Positions 8,609 through 17,318 of a DNA stretch of 64,000 bases are shown here, piece by piece. The DNA comes from Planctomycetota bacterium (GTDB lineage: Bacteria; Planctomycetota; Phycisphaerae; UBA1845): NCBI GenBank assembly GCA_029558835.1, contig JAKQDH010000061.1, positions 1 through 64,000 on the forward strand, written 5' to 3'. Position 1 is the stretch's first letter. The number at the start of each line of letters is the position of its first letter. Below the pieces are notes generated by a model, which saw only the letters and a program-made list of their open reading frames with translations, did no database searches and had not been told where the DNA came from. Position numbers and translations under genes: made by a program.

Positions 8609-9442
8609 TCACGGTATTCCCAGGTCCGCCAGTACCGGCACCGACGCATTGGCCGTGGTACCCGCGACTCCAACGCCGCGCACGGGCACGCCGATCGGGG
8701 CGACGCATAACCGCGAAGTCAACTGCATGCCCCCCGGCGGGGCGAGACCAGCAGTCAGGTCCAGATACTCACTGCCCAAGCGGCTCGGCAGACCCGGCGA
8801 CACTTGTGGACCGGGCGTCGGTGCCTCGCCCGACACGGCCGCCGTTCCCTCCAACCCACCCGCCAGAATGACGACGTTGCGGCGGTGTTGAGTGCACCAG
8901 AGCAGGATTCGCTCGCGATAGTAGCGGCTGCGGTCGGCGTCCGTATCCGCGCCGGCGCAGACGGCCAGCACGGTGTGCCGGCCGGGAGTCGTCACCTCGA
9001 GCGCCAGGGCAAACCCCGCGCTTTGGGCGTCCACCAGGTGCCGGGCCCGGACGACCAGCGGCGGTGCCGCGAGAATCGCCAACCAGTTGGCTTCGCCCGG
9101 GTAACGCGGGACGGCCTCCAGCGTCCAACCGGCTCCCAGGGCGGCTGCGATCTGCTCCGCCTCGGCCCGGCTCTCCAGCGATTGCAACACCACCAGATGC
9201 GGTTGCCGAGCCGTTACCCAGCCGGTTACCGCCTCCACGACGGCACGACTCGTGACTCCCGGCTCGTCTGGGATGCGCGCTTCGGCGTCCCAGGTAAGCA
9301 CCCGCAGGGCGCCGGTCGGCGAATCGTCCGGCAGCCCCGGGTCGGCCGGGTGCCGCTGGTCGGTGGCGTAGAAGACATACCCCACCAGCAGAGTCAGCAG
9401 CAGAGCGGACACCAGAAGGGGAGCCAGCGGAAACGGGCGCAT
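8609..9442 (-). CDS. Degenerate endonuclease/exonuclease/phosphatase-like membrane protein
   Basis: 277 residues: an N-terminal transmembrane helix (about 7-26), then a domain whose strand order fits the EEP fold. The first strand LRVLTWDAEA (46-55) stands where EEP enzymes have an Asn, VVLQSLES (84-91) lacks the metal-binding Glu after Gln, AGGLEGT (194-200) replaces the Gly-Asp-x-Asn motif, and the terminal Ser-Asp-His motif is missing (SVPVLADLG at 268-276). Active EEP enzymes cut nucleic acids or phosphoesters; this one should be inactive. It sits alone, convergent with the small membrane gene. The assignment rests on motif positions only. Confidence 0.55.
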   Translation of the reverse strand: MRPFPLAPLLVSALLLTLLVGYVFYATDQRHPADPGLPDDSPTGALRVLTWDAEARIPDEPGVTSRAVVEAVTGWVTARQPHLVVLQSLESRAEAEQIAAALGAGWTLEAVPRYPGEANWLAILAAPPLVVRARHLVDAQSAGFALALEVTTPGRHTVLAVCAGADTDADRSRYYRERILLWCTQHRRNVVILAGGLEGTAAVSGEAPTPGPQVSPGLPSRLGSEYLDLTAGLAPPGGMQLTSRLCVAPIGVPVRGVGVAGTTANASVPVLADLGIP

Positions 9443-9680
9443 CGCTTGTTATCCGCACGGCCGGGGGCAGTCCGACCCGCCGAATGCGTGGGCCGGGCTG
9501 CGCAGCCGCTGCCCCATCATCGCCCCGTCCGGCGAGTCGTCAAGGCGGGCTTCGGTGGCTGGCGGGCGCGCGTCTTGGTAATGGCCGGCATGTGCCTATG
9601 ATGGTCCGGCGGCGTCAGGGCCGTCGGACGCGGTCTCCGGCGGCCCGCGGCGTGGAGGATACGCCTGTAACGGTGACCCC

Positions 9681-10310
9681 ATGAGCCCGGAGCTTACCCC
9701 GCATTTCCTGCTCAGCGCCTACGCCTGCGGGCTGTTTCCGATGGGGGATGAAGACGGGCAGGTGCATTGGTTCAGCCCCGACCCGCGGGCGATCATCGAG
9801 TTCGATGCCGTGAGGACACCGCGGACGCTGCGCTCCACGATTCGCAAGGGCACGTTCGAGATCAAAGTGAACCGGGCGTATGCGGAGGTGATGGCGGCCT
9901 GCGCGGACCGGGCGGAGGGGACGTGGATTTCGCCGGCGATCATGACGGCCTATCGCGCGTTGCATGCGTTGGGCTTTGCCCATAGCGTGGAGGCGTGGCA
10001 GGGCGAACGGCTGGTCGGCGGTTTGTACGGCGTCGCTCTGGGCGGGGCGTTCTTCGGCGAGTCGATGTTTCACCGGGTGCCCGACGCCTCGAAGGTGGCC
10101 CTGCTGGCGCTGGTGCAACGTCTGCGCGAGCGGGGGTTCGTGCTCCTGGACGTGCAGTTCGTGACGGAGCACCTGGCCCGCTTTGGTGCGCGCGAGATTC
10201 CCCGGCGGGATTACCTGCGCCGCCTACGTCACGCGGTGCGACTGGAACGGTCGTTCACCGACGAGGCCGGCCCGACGCAGGTTGTGGAGACGAAACCCGA
10301 GAGCGCCTGA
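9681..10310 (+). CDS. aat: Leucyl/phenylalanyl-tRNA-protein transferase
   Basis: A 209-residue cytoplasmic enzyme that adds Leu or Phe from aminoacyl-tRNA to the N-terminus of proteins starting with Arg or Lys, marking them for ClpAP/ClpS degradation (bacterial N-end rule). Family motifs are all present: Gly-Leu-Phe-Pro-Met near residue 17, WFSPDPRAI near 33, SVEAWQ near 99 and GGAFFGESMF near 117, then the terminal Asp-Val-Gln...Thr-Glu-His region. Length matches the family. Only four bases separate its stop from a palindromic repeat that leads into the DUF115 gene. Confidence 0.93.
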   Translation: MSPELTPHFLLSAYACGLFPMGDEDGQVHWFSPDPRAIIEFDAVRTPRTLRSTIRKGTFEIKVNRAYAEVMAACADRAEGTWISPAIMTAYRALHALGFAHSVEAWQGERLVGGLYGVALGGAFFGESMFHRVPDASKVALLALVQRLRERGFVLLDVQFVTEHLARFGAREIPRRDYLRRLRHAVRLERSFTDEAGPTQVVETKPESA

Positions 10311-10314
10311 CAGA

Positions 10315-10352
10315 ACCCCTCTCCTCCTGGGAGAGGGGTAGGGGTGAGGGCG
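10315..10352. repeat. Palindromic repeat, family A, copy 1
   Basis: Arms ACCCCTCTCC and GGAGAGGGGT flank a short loop and are followed by AGGGGTGAGGG. It fills the aat-DUF115 gap and ends one base before the DUF115 ATG, so its GTGAGGG end would serve as that gene's Shine-Dalgarno. Family A copies recur at nine other sites in the window. Confidence 0.75.
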
Positions 10353-10353
10353 G

Positions 10354-12297
10354 ATGCCGGAGTCTGCTGAAGTGACAACCTCGGCCGCGCCGGCCGTCGG
10401 CAACGCGATGTTCGTGCATAACCTGCGCGCGCTCTGGGCGGTTGATCCGGAGCTTGCATTGCGGGTCGATGCCGTCGCGGACGACGAGCGCCTGCCCGTC
10501 GAGCCGACGCGCAGCGGCGCCTGGACCGTGCAGCTTCCGACGCCCGCCGGGCAAAGCGTGTACCTGCACAGCCGGCATGATCCGGAGCTCGAGGCCCAGC
10601 GGCTGGTAGCGAAGGTCCCGCTCGAGGAGAAGTTCTGCTTCGTGGTCAGCGGCTTCGGGCTGGGCTACCACGTGCGGGCGCTGTTCCGGCGGCTGCGGGG
10701 TGATGCGTTCATCCTGTGCACGGAACCCAGCGTGCGGCTGCTGGCAACGGCCTTCGCCTGCGTGGACCTGGCCGAAGTGATCGCCTCGAAGCGTCTCGTG
10801 ATCCTGGTGGACCATGACAAGGCCCGCCTGCACGAGCGTCTGCACGCCTACAACACGCTGATTATGCTCGGTGCCCGGTTCGTGGCGCATCCGCCGTCGA
10901 TGCAGGTGGCCGGGGAAGCCCAGCAGGCGTTCCAGCGCTTGATCGCGGAATACGTCACTTACGCCCGCATGTCGCTGTTGACGCTGGTGAGCAATGCCCA
11001 GATCACCTGCCGGAACATCGCCATGAACCTGCGGACCTACGTGAGCACGCCGCCGATCGACGTGCTTAAGGACCGGTTCGCGGGGGTGCCGGGCATCCTC
11101 ATCTCGGCCGGGCCGTCGCTGGCGCGCAATCTTGACCTGCTGGCGGAAGCGAAGGGCCGGGCCGTGCTCATCGCCGTGCAGACCGCCCTCAAGCCCCTCA
11201 TGCAGCGCGGCATCGTCCCCGACTTCGTCACCAGCCTCGATTTCCACGAGATGTCGCGCAAGTTCTTAGAGGGTGTCGAAGGGCTGGAGGCCGTGCACCT
11301 GGTGGCCGAGCCGAAGGCGACCTGGCACGTGCTCGATCACTACCCCGGCCCCATCTCGCTGCTGCACAGCGGCTGGGCCACGCTGCTGTTGGGTGAGGAA
11401 CTCGGGAACCGCGGCGGGCTGCGGGCGGGGGCAACCGTGGCGCACCTGGCCCTGTATGTCGCCCAGTACATGGGCTGCAACCCGATCATTATGGTGGGGC
11501 AGGACCTGGCCTTCACCGGGCACGTCTTCTACGTCCCCGGCGTGGAAATCCACCGGGCGTGGCGCGGCGAGCTGAACCGCTTCCAGACCATCGAGATGAA
11601 GGAATGGGAGCGCATCGCGCGCAACCGGCCCATCCTGCGGACGGTGCCCGCCGCGGCAGGCGGCACCGTCTACACCGACGAACTGCTGCTGACCTACCTC
11701 GAGCAGTTCGAGAAGGACATCGCGGGGATGCCGCAGACGGTCATCAACGCCACCGAAGGCGGGGCGGCCATTCGCGGCACGCAGCCGATGACGCTGCGGG
11801 AGGCGCTGGACCGCTGCGCCCGGGAGCCGCTCGATCCCGCCCGTTTCGCCTATCGCGCGCAGACGCGCTGGCATGACGACAGCCGCCGGGTGCCGGCGGC
11901 CGGGCAACTGCGGGAGCGTTTGAGCGAGCTGGACGAGATGAGCAAGTTGTGCACCGAATTCATGGACTTGCTGCACGAGCTGGAGGGGCTCATCACCGAC
12001 CCGGCGCGTTTCAACCGCCGCCTCGTCCGCGTGGACGAACTACGGAGCAAGGTGCAGCAATCGACGCGGGCCTACCACATCATCAACTCCGCCACCCAGA
12101 TGATCGAGTTGCGGCGCTTCTCGGCGGACCGGCGCCTGGCCGCCGACGAAGTTGATGAGCCCGCCCGCGCCAAACGGCAGATCGCACGCGACCTTCAGTT
12201 CGTCAGCGGCGTGCGCGACGGGGCCGCCCAGGTGCGAGAGATCCTCAATAACGCCCTGGCACGCCTCGAAGCGGCGGAGGTTTCCGCATGCAGGTGA
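10354..12297 (+). CDS. DUF115 / Maf-type motility-associated glycosyltransferase family protein
   Basis: A 647-residue protein. The DUF115 core runs from about residue 225 to 440 and opens with GILISAGPSLARN (248-259), then has the GATVAHLAL and GQDLAF segments near 370-390. Related domains include archaeal 6-hydroxymethylpterin pyrophosphokinase MptE and the Maf proteins that glycosylate flagellin with nonulosonic acids in Campylobacter, Helicobacter and Aeromonas. The N-terminal 200 residues form the usual Maf N-domain; the C-terminal 150 are helical. The neighbour, overlapping by ten bases, starts with a nucleotidyltransferase-like domain, so a joint role in sugar activation and transfer to a protein is likely. 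No flagellin gene is present here. Confidence 0.8.
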   Translation: MPESAEVTTSAAPAVGNAMFVHNLRALWAVDPELALRVDAVADDERLPVEPTRSGAWTVQLPTPAGQSVYLHSRHDPELEAQRLVAKVPLEEKFCFVVSGFGLGYHVRALFRRLRGDAFILCTEPSVRLLATAFACVDLAEVIASKRLVILVDHDKARLHERLHAYNTLIMLGARFVAHPPSMQVAGEAQQAFQRLIAEYVTYARMSLLTLVSNAQITCRNIAMNLRTYVSTPPIDVLKDRFAGVPGILISAGPSLARNLDLLAEAKGRAVLIAVQTALKPLMQRGIVPDFVTSLDFHEMSRKFLEGVEGLEAVHLVAEPKATWHVLDHYPGPISLLHSGWATLLLGEELGNRGGLRAGATVAHLALYVAQYMGCNPIIMVGQDLAFTGHVFYVPGVEIHRAWRGELNRFQTIEMKEWERIARNRPILRTVPAAAGGTVYTDELLLTYLEQFEKDIAGMPQTVINATEGGAAIRGTQPMTLREALDRCAREPLDPARFAYRAQTRWHDDSRRVPAAGQLRERLSELDEMSKLCTEFMDLLHELEGLITDPARFNRRLVRVDELRSKVQQSTRAYHIINSATQMIELRRFSADRRLAADEVDEPARAKRQIARDLQFVSGVRDGAAQVREILNNALARLEAAEVSACR

Positions 12298-13946
12298 TCG
12301 CGGCTCTCATCGCCGACCTGGAGGCAACGCCGCTGGGCACCCGCAGCCGGCTGGCGGACGACCTGCGCGGCCGGCCGGTCCTGCGCCGCACCGTGGAGCA
12401 ACTCACCCGCGCCCGGCAGTTGAGCGGCGTTCACGTGCTCTGCCCCGCGAACCAGATCGAACGCTGCCGAACGCTGCTGACGGGCACGCCGGCACAGCTT
12501 CATGCGTTCGATCCGGACGCGGGCCCCGGCTCGGCGCTGGTACGGTCAGCGCGCAAGTGGTCGCTGGACGGCTGGCGCGGCGGCATCGGCGGTACGACCG
12601 CGTTCGATGAATACACGCCGGCCCCGCTGATGGCGGGACTGCTGCAAAGCGTGCCGGCGGACGCCGTGCTGCCGGTGCCGCCGGCGGCCGTGCTCGTTGA
12701 CCCCGAACTGACTGACCGGCTCATCGACGCCCGCCGGGCCGCCGGCGAAGACGTCCGCATGATGTTCATGCCGGGTCCGCCCGGTCTGGCCGGCGTGCTC
12801 CTCGATCGGGCGGTGGTCGAGGAGCTTGCCCGCGAGCGTCTCCCACTGGGCAGCGTCTTCAGCTACAAGCCGGACAAGCCGGCCAAGGACCTGATCTTCC
12901 AGCCGTGCTGCTGCGAGCCGCCCGCGGCCGTGCGCTACGTGGCGGCGCGACTTATCGCTGACACGCGCCGCTCGACGGAGTGCCTGGCCTCCCTCCTGGC
13001 CGACCATCCCACGCCGGACGTGGAAACGATCGGCACCTGGCTGAGCCGCCATGAAGCGACGACGGTTGAGCCGCTGCCACGCGAGGTGGAGGTCGAGCTG
13101 ACCACGCTCGATCCCTACCCGGACGCGGTGCTCCGCCCGCGCGGGCAACAACTGCAGCGCGACGCCACGATCGACCCGGCGCTGGTGGAGAAGGTGACGG
13201 CGGAATTGAGCGGTTATGACGATTCGCTGGTCGTTCTCGGAGGCTTCGGCGATCCGCTGCGTCATCCGCGGTTTGAGGAGGTCATCCGACGGCTGCCGCG
13301 CTCGACGCCGCGGCAGGCGGGCATCTACGGCCTTGCCGTCACGACGACCGGCGTGGACTTAACCGAATCCATCATGGCGACGCTGATCGAGACCGGCGTG
13401 GACGTGCTCAACATCATGCTTGAGGCGTGGTCGCCGCTGCTGTACGCCGCCTTGCAGGCACCGAGTGCGCCCGCAACTGCGGACCTGCCCGCCCTGCTGG
13501 AGCGTCTCAAGTGCTGCGAGGACTGCCGCCTGCAACGCCGCAGTCCCCTGCCGCTGCTCGTACCGGGGCTGACCAAGGCGCGGCAGAACGTCGAGGAAAT
13601 CGACACCTTCCACGATGAGTGCCTGCGTCGCTGGGGGGCCGTGCAGATCACGGGTGCAAGCCACCACGCCCGCCAGACGCCGGATCATCGTGTTATCAAC
13701 ATGGCCCCGGCCGCCCGCACGACCTGCCGCCGCTTGCGCAGACGCTGCCTAGTCCTGGCTGACGGCCGTGTCACTCTCTGTGATCAGGACCTGCGCGGGT
13801 TGTACACGATCGGCTCGCTGCGGGAGCAAACGCTGGCGGAGCTATGGCACAGCCCGGCTTTCCAGCAGGTGCGCGACGCGCACCGCCGGGGTCAATTCGC
13901 CCCCAACCCCCTCTGCGCCGCCTGCGAAGAGTGGCAGCGGCCATGA
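12288..13946 (+). CDS. Nucleotidyltransferase-like / radical-SAM-like / SPASM fusion lacking the Fe-S motif
   Basis: 552 residues in three parts. Residues 1-210 resemble SpsF/NeuA-type cytidylyltransferases (Leu-Arg-Gly-Arg-Pro-Val-Leu near 26-32). Residues 265-440 follow a radical SAM barrel: ELTTLDPYPDAV (270-281) occupies the place of the CX3CX2C loop but has no Cys, GGFGDPLRHPRF (318-329) stands for the GEP motif and VTTTGVDL (351-358) for the TNG strand. Residues 480-546 form a SPASM-type region with Cys at 480, 487, 498, 543 and 546. So a cluster may bind at the C-terminus while SAM cleavage is not expected. It resembles the spiro-SPASM proteins of spirochaetes. The start overlaps the DUF115 gene. 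Confidence 0.75.
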   Translation: MQVIAALIADLEATPLGTRSRLADDLRGRPVLRRTVEQLTRARQLSGVHVLCPANQIERCRTLLTGTPAQLHAFDPDAGPGSALVRSARKWSLDGWRGGIGGTTAFDEYTPAPLMAGLLQSVPADAVLPVPPAAVLVDPELTDRLIDARRAAGEDVRMMFMPGPPGLAGVLLDRAVVEELARERLPLGSVFSYKPDKPAKDLIFQPCCCEPPAAVRYVAARLIADTRRSTECLASLLADHPTPDVETIGTWLSRHEATTVEPLPREVEVELTTLDPYPDAVLRPRGQQLQRDATIDPALVEKVTAELSGYDDSLVVLGGFGDPLRHPRFEEVIRRLPRSTPRQAGIYGLAVTTTGVDLTESIMATLIETGVDVLNIMLEAWSPLLYAALQAPSAPATADLPALLERLKCCEDCRLQRRSPLPLLVPGLTKARQNVEEIDTFHDECLRRWGAVQITGASHHARQTPDHRVINMAPAARTTCRRLRRRCLVLADGRVTLCDQDLRGLYTIGSLREQTLAELWHSPAFQQVRDAHRRGQFAPNPLCAACEEWQRP

Positions 13947-13979
13947 CGGTGGCACCGCACGCGCCGCCCCGCAGGCCAT

Positions 13980-14053
13980 GAATGCAGAATGCAGAAAGGG
14001 GAGACGGACCTCCGAAGTTCCTTTCTGAATTCTGCCTTTTTCATTCTGCATTC
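13980..14053. repeat. Long inverted repeat, family D, copy 1 (likely bidirectional terminator)
   Basis: Left arm begins GAATGCAGAATGCAGAAAGG; right arm ends CATTCTGCATTC after a CCTTTCTGAATTCTGCC stretch and a run of five T. It is much poorer in GC than the surroundings and lies between two convergent genes, as does its relative at 51791-51874. Confidence 0.65.
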
Positions 14054-14100
14054 CGCACTCGCGGTGTTGCAAACCACGACAGCGCCGCCGGCCGAATTGA

Positions 14101-15657
14101 TCACTTTCCGATGCAGAAGCGCGAGAACACCAGGCTCAGCAGGTCTTCCGTGGCCACGGCGCCGGTGATCTGACCCAGGGCGTTCAGCGCGGTACGCAGC
14201 TCGAACGCCACCAGCTCCGCGGCGTCGGTCGCCCGGCTCAGCTCGATGGCCCGAACGAGAGCGTCCACCGCCTCGTCCAGCGCCTCCCGATGCCGTCCGC
14301 TCAGCACCAGCGCCTCCCGTTCCACGGTTAGCCCGGCCCCGCGCGGACCGTACAAGACCCCCGCAAGCTCCTCGCGTAGCGCCACCAGGCCCGCCTGCGT
14401 CAACGCGCTCACGGGACACACCGCCCCCAGGCGAAGCTCGGCCAACTCCCGCACCCGCCGTGCCTGCTCGGCCGGACCGAGCAGATCACACTTGTTCGCG
14501 GCGATGACCACGCGCGGAGACTCCAGGGCACGCACGTGCTCCACCACGTCGCCCAGGGCACCCCCCGGCGCGCCGGCGTCGGCTACCAGGCAGATCAGGT
14601 CCACGCGCGCCGCGGCCGCCAGCGTCAGCACGCGGGCCTGCGCGAGCACCTCATCGACCGTCTGGTCCAGGCCGGCCGCGTCCAGCAACATCGCCTCCCC
14701 CGCCCCCAGACGCACCGGCACCGACAGAATGTCGCGCGTCGTGCCCGCGGCGGCCGCACAGATCGCCCGTGGCGTGCCGCTTAGCGCGTTGAGCAGCGTG
14801 CTCTTGCCGACGTTCGGTGATCCCAGCAGCAGCACGTGCGGCAGTTCCTGCAACCGTTCGGCGGACAGCCCCTCCGTGCGCAACCGACGCAATTGCCCCG
14901 CCAGTTCCGTCAGCCGCGTCCGCAGTTGGATCGGCGTGATGAACTCGATCGGCTCCTCGGAGAAGTCGATCTGGGCCTCCACCAGCGCGGTCAACTCGGT
15001 AAGCTGCTCACTGGCGGCCACGATCGGCGCCGCTAGCGCACCGTCCATCAGGCGCCGGGCCGCCCGTAACTGGGTATCCGTTTGCGCGCGAATGATGCCG
15101 GCGACCGCCTCCGCCTGCGTCAGGTCCATCCCGCCCGCGAGGAACGCCCGCGCGGTGAACTCGCCGGGCTCGGCCGCCACCGCCCCGGCCGTCAGCAGGC
15201 GTTGCCGGACCATCTCCAGCACCACCGGCGAGCCGAGCGTGTGCACCTCCACCAGGTCGTCACGTGTGTAACTGTGTGGTCGGCGAAACACGTAGAACCA
15301 CGCCGGCACGCTTAGGGCGCCTGACGGAACCTCTCTGCCCCTTGGGGCGTCTGACGAAACCCCTCTCCCCCTTGGGGGAAAGGGCAGGGTGAGGGGGAGT
15401 GCCGCGTTGGCTTGACCCTCTCCCAACTCCTCCCTGAAAGGGAGCGGGGTGGCGTCAGGGGTGCTCACCTCGTCCGATACCCTCACTTCGCCCGCCACGC
15501 GGGTCCACCCCCGTTGCGACGCCAGCGGCGTCCCCACTTTGGCGACTCGGTCCGCGATGCTCAGCGCCTGCGACCCACTTACGCGGACGATCCCCAGCGC
15601 CCCGCGCCCCGGCGCGGACGAAACCGCCACAATGGTCTCATCCAGCCGATCCAGCAT
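14101..15657 (-). CDS. mnmE: tRNA uridine-5-carboxymethylaminomethyl modification GTPase MnmE
   Basis: A 518-residue GTPase that, with MnmG, modifies the wobble uridine of several tRNAs. The N-terminal formyl-THF-binding domain, helical domain and G domain are all present: G1 GSPNVGKST, GTTRDI, G3 DAAGL (usually DTAGL), NKCD, and the C-terminal FCIGK whose Cys is essential. The ATG at 15657 gives the usual MLDRLDETI-type start; the frame extends a further 20 codons upstream without support. Residues about 66-116 are an insertion of family A repeat DNA (15310-15459) into the N-terminal domain, absent from ordinary MnmE. The rest is intact, so the protein probably works. Confidence 0.93.
   Translation of the reverse strand: MLDRLDETIVAVSSAPGRGALGIVRVSGSQALSIADRVAKVGTPLASQRGWTRVAGEVRVSDEVSTPDATPLPFREELGEGQANAALPLTLPFPPRGRGVSSDAPRGREVPSGALSVPAWFYVFRRPHSYTRDDLVEVHTLGSPVVLEMVRQRLLTAGAVAAEPGEFTARAFLAGGMDLTQAEAVAGIIRAQTDTQLRAARRLMDGALAAPIVAASEQLTELTALVEAQIDFSEEPIEFITPIQLRTRLTELAGQLRRLRTEGLSAERLQELPHVLLLGSPNVGKSTLLNALSGTPRAICAAAAGTTRDILSVPVRLGAGEAMLLDAAGLDQTVDEVLAQARVLTLAAAARVDLICLVADAGAPGGALGDVVEHVRALESPRVVIAANKCDLLGPAEQARRVRELAELRLGAVCPVSALTQAGLVALREELAGVLYGPRGAGLTVEREALVLSGRHREALDEAVDALVRAIELSRATDAAELVAFELRTALNALGQITGAVATEDLLSLVFSRFCIGK
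15310..15459. repeat. Composite family A repeat inside mnmE, copy 2
   Basis: About 150 bp within the mnmE coding region containing several CCCCTCTC/GAGAGGGG-type arms, a GGGCAGGGTGAGGGG segment and bounding copies of GGCG-C/T-CTGACG. From about 15391 on it matches a 75-bp stretch at 54609-54687. It is in frame and encodes a Pro/Gly/Arg-rich insert. Confidence 0.8.
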
Positions 15658-15867
15658 GCGACACCGTCGGCCCCGTCGCACCGCGTTCGCGGGGCGGAAA
15701 CCCCGCGCCACAGCCACTGGGCAGAAACACCACGCCCTCCGCGCTCACCCCAGCCGACGCACGAAGGCGGCCGGAGACTTCTCCGGCTGCCTACGATACT
15801 ATCCGATCTGCGCCAGGGAGCACGCGGCCCCGCGCCGCGGCCCTACTCCTTCGGACCCGGGGACGAT

Positions 15868-15906
15868 GGGGTGGCCCAGGTCCTTTGGACCTGGGGAACT
15901 GATGAC
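15868..15906. repeat. Palindromic repeat, family E, copy 1
   Basis: GGTGGCCCAGGTCC, three bases, then GGACCTGGGG-AACTGATGA. It lies in the 300-bp divergent gap between mnmE and trpD, preceded at 15844 by a partial unit (GGACCCGGGGACGATG). A close copy is at 62338-62377. No gene lies in this gap. Confidence 0.7.
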
Positions 15907-15957
15907 GAGCGTGCATGCGCCCCGACAACAACTGCACTCAGCGAACCAGGCGTCGTC

Positions 15958-16983
15958 ATGCGTGAGATTCTCGAAGCCATCACCGCCGGCAGAGACCTGA
16001 CCCGGGCCGAAGCCCGCCAGGCATTCGAGCAGATGATGACCGGCAAGGTTCCCGAGCCCGTCATCGGCGCCTTACTGGCCGCCCTGCGGACGAAGGGTGA
16101 GTGCGTCGCGGAAATCGCCGGGGCGGCCGAGGCAATGCGGTCGGCGGCCGTGCCCATCCGCTGTAACGCCGAGTGCATTGACACTTGCGGCACCGGCGGC
16201 GACGGCATCAGCACGTTCAACGTCTCGACCACCGCGGCCATCATCGCCGCGGCCGCCGGCGCCACCGTCGCCAAGCACGGCAATCGCTCCACCACGCGGG
16301 CCAGTGGCAGCACGGACGTCGTCGAACAGCTCGGCATCGATGTCGACGCGGGCCCGGAAACCGTCGAGCGCTGCCTCGCGGACGCTCGGATCGGCTACCT
16401 CAACGCCCAGCGCCTGCACCCGGCCATGAAGCACGCTGCCCCGGTGCGCCGGGCGTTGCTGGTGCGGACGATCTTCAACCTGCTGGGCCCGCTGACCAAC
16501 CCGGCCGGGGTACGCCGACAGATCATCGGCGTGCCCCATCCGCGCTACCTTGAGTTGATGGCGGCCGTGCTGGCCGAACTCGGCGCCGTGCACGCCTGGG
16601 TGGTGCACGGCCACGACGGCCTGTGTGACCTGACGTGCACCGGCGAAACCACGGTGGTCGAGCTGCGTGATGGTCAAACGCGACGCTTCACGGTCACGCC
16701 GGAAGCGGTGGGCCTGTCGCGGGCACCGCTGGCGACGCTGCGCGTGGACTCGCCGGCCGCCAGTGCCGCCACCATCCTGCACGTGCTCGAAGACGCCACC
16801 GGGCCCGCGCGGGACCACGCCCTGCTCAATGCCGGGGCGGCCCTGGTGGTTGCCGGGCGCGCCGAAACTCTCGAAGATGGAGTGCAGCAGGCGGGCCGGG
16901 CAGTCCACTCCGGTGCCGCCCGGCAGACGCTTACCCGCTGGCGCGCCGTCGCGCCGCGCGGTCAGCAGGCGGGACCGGCATGA
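15958..16983 (+). CDS. trpD: Anthranilate phosphoribosyltransferase
   Basis: A 341-residue enzyme joining anthranilate and PRPP in the second step of tryptophan synthesis, in the cytoplasm. The PRPP-binding motif GTGGDGISTFNVST (about residues 79-92) and the KHGNRS motif that follows are perfect; the NPAGVRRQIIGV segment binds substrate. The ATG at 15958 gives the normal family N-terminus (Glu-Ile-Leu-Glu-x-Ile). No other trp gene is adjacent, so the pathway is scattered in this genome. Its stop overlaps the next small gene by four bases (ATGA). Confidence 0.95.
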   Translation: MREILEAITAGRDLTRAEARQAFEQMMTGKVPEPVIGALLAALRTKGECVAEIAGAAEAMRSAAVPIRCNAECIDTCGTGGDGISTFNVSTTAAIIAAAAGATVAKHGNRSTTRASGSTDVVEQLGIDVDAGPETVERCLADARIGYLNAQRLHPAMKHAAPVRRALLVRTIFNLLGPLTNPAGVRRQIIGVPHPRYLELMAAVLAELGAVHAWVVHGHDGLCDLTCTGETTVVELRDGQTRRFTVTPEAVGLSRAPLATLRVDSPAASAATILHVLEDATGPARDHALLNAGAALVVAGRAETLEDGVQQAGRAVHSGAARQTLTRWRAVAPRGQQAGPA

Positions 16984-17249
16984 TCCGCTATGAATGTGAC
17001 AAGTGCGGCGCCCCCCTCCACGCGAACGACCCGCGCCGCTTCATCGTCAAGATCGAGGTCTACGCCGCCGCCGGTCACATCGAACTCGACCCCGAACAGA
17101 CGGTCGATGCCGACGCCGCACTCAAGGAAGTCATCGAGCAGCTCGCCCGCGCCAACCCCGACGAGGTGGAGGACCAGACCTACCGCTGCCTGCGCTTCGA
17201 CCTCTGCGACGCCTGCCGCCGCCAACTGCTCGCCCGACCGCTGGGCTGA
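16980..17249 (+). CDS. Small zinc-ribbon-like protein
   Basis: 89 residues. Two Cys pairs, CDKC near residue 6 and CDAC near 77, sit at opposite ends and could bind one zinc. Between them is an acidic helical region (Asp-Ala-Asp-Ala-Ala-Leu-Lys-Glu-Val). The ATG overlaps the trpD stop, so it is co-translated with trpD. Conserved small proteins of this shape occur in planctomycetes but no function is assigned; I see no link to tryptophan synthesis beyond position. Confidence 0.7.
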   Translation: MIRYECDKCGAPLHANDPRRFIVKIEVYAAAGHIELDPEQTVDADAALKEVIEQLARANPDEVEDQTYRCLRFDLCDACRRQLLARPLG

Positions 17250-17280
17250 CCCGCGGGCCGGCTCAGGCAGACGACGCGCG

Positions 17281-17318
17281 ACCCCTCTCCCCCGGGAGAG
17301 GGGCAGGGGTGAGGGCGG
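17281..17318. repeat. Palindromic repeat, family A, copy 3
   Basis: ACCCCTCTCCC and GGGAGAGGGGC arms followed by AGGGGTGAGGG, nearly identical to the copy at 10315. It lies in the 514-bp gap before the HD-GYP gene; the rest of that gap holds no gene and no site I can name. Confidence 0.8.
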
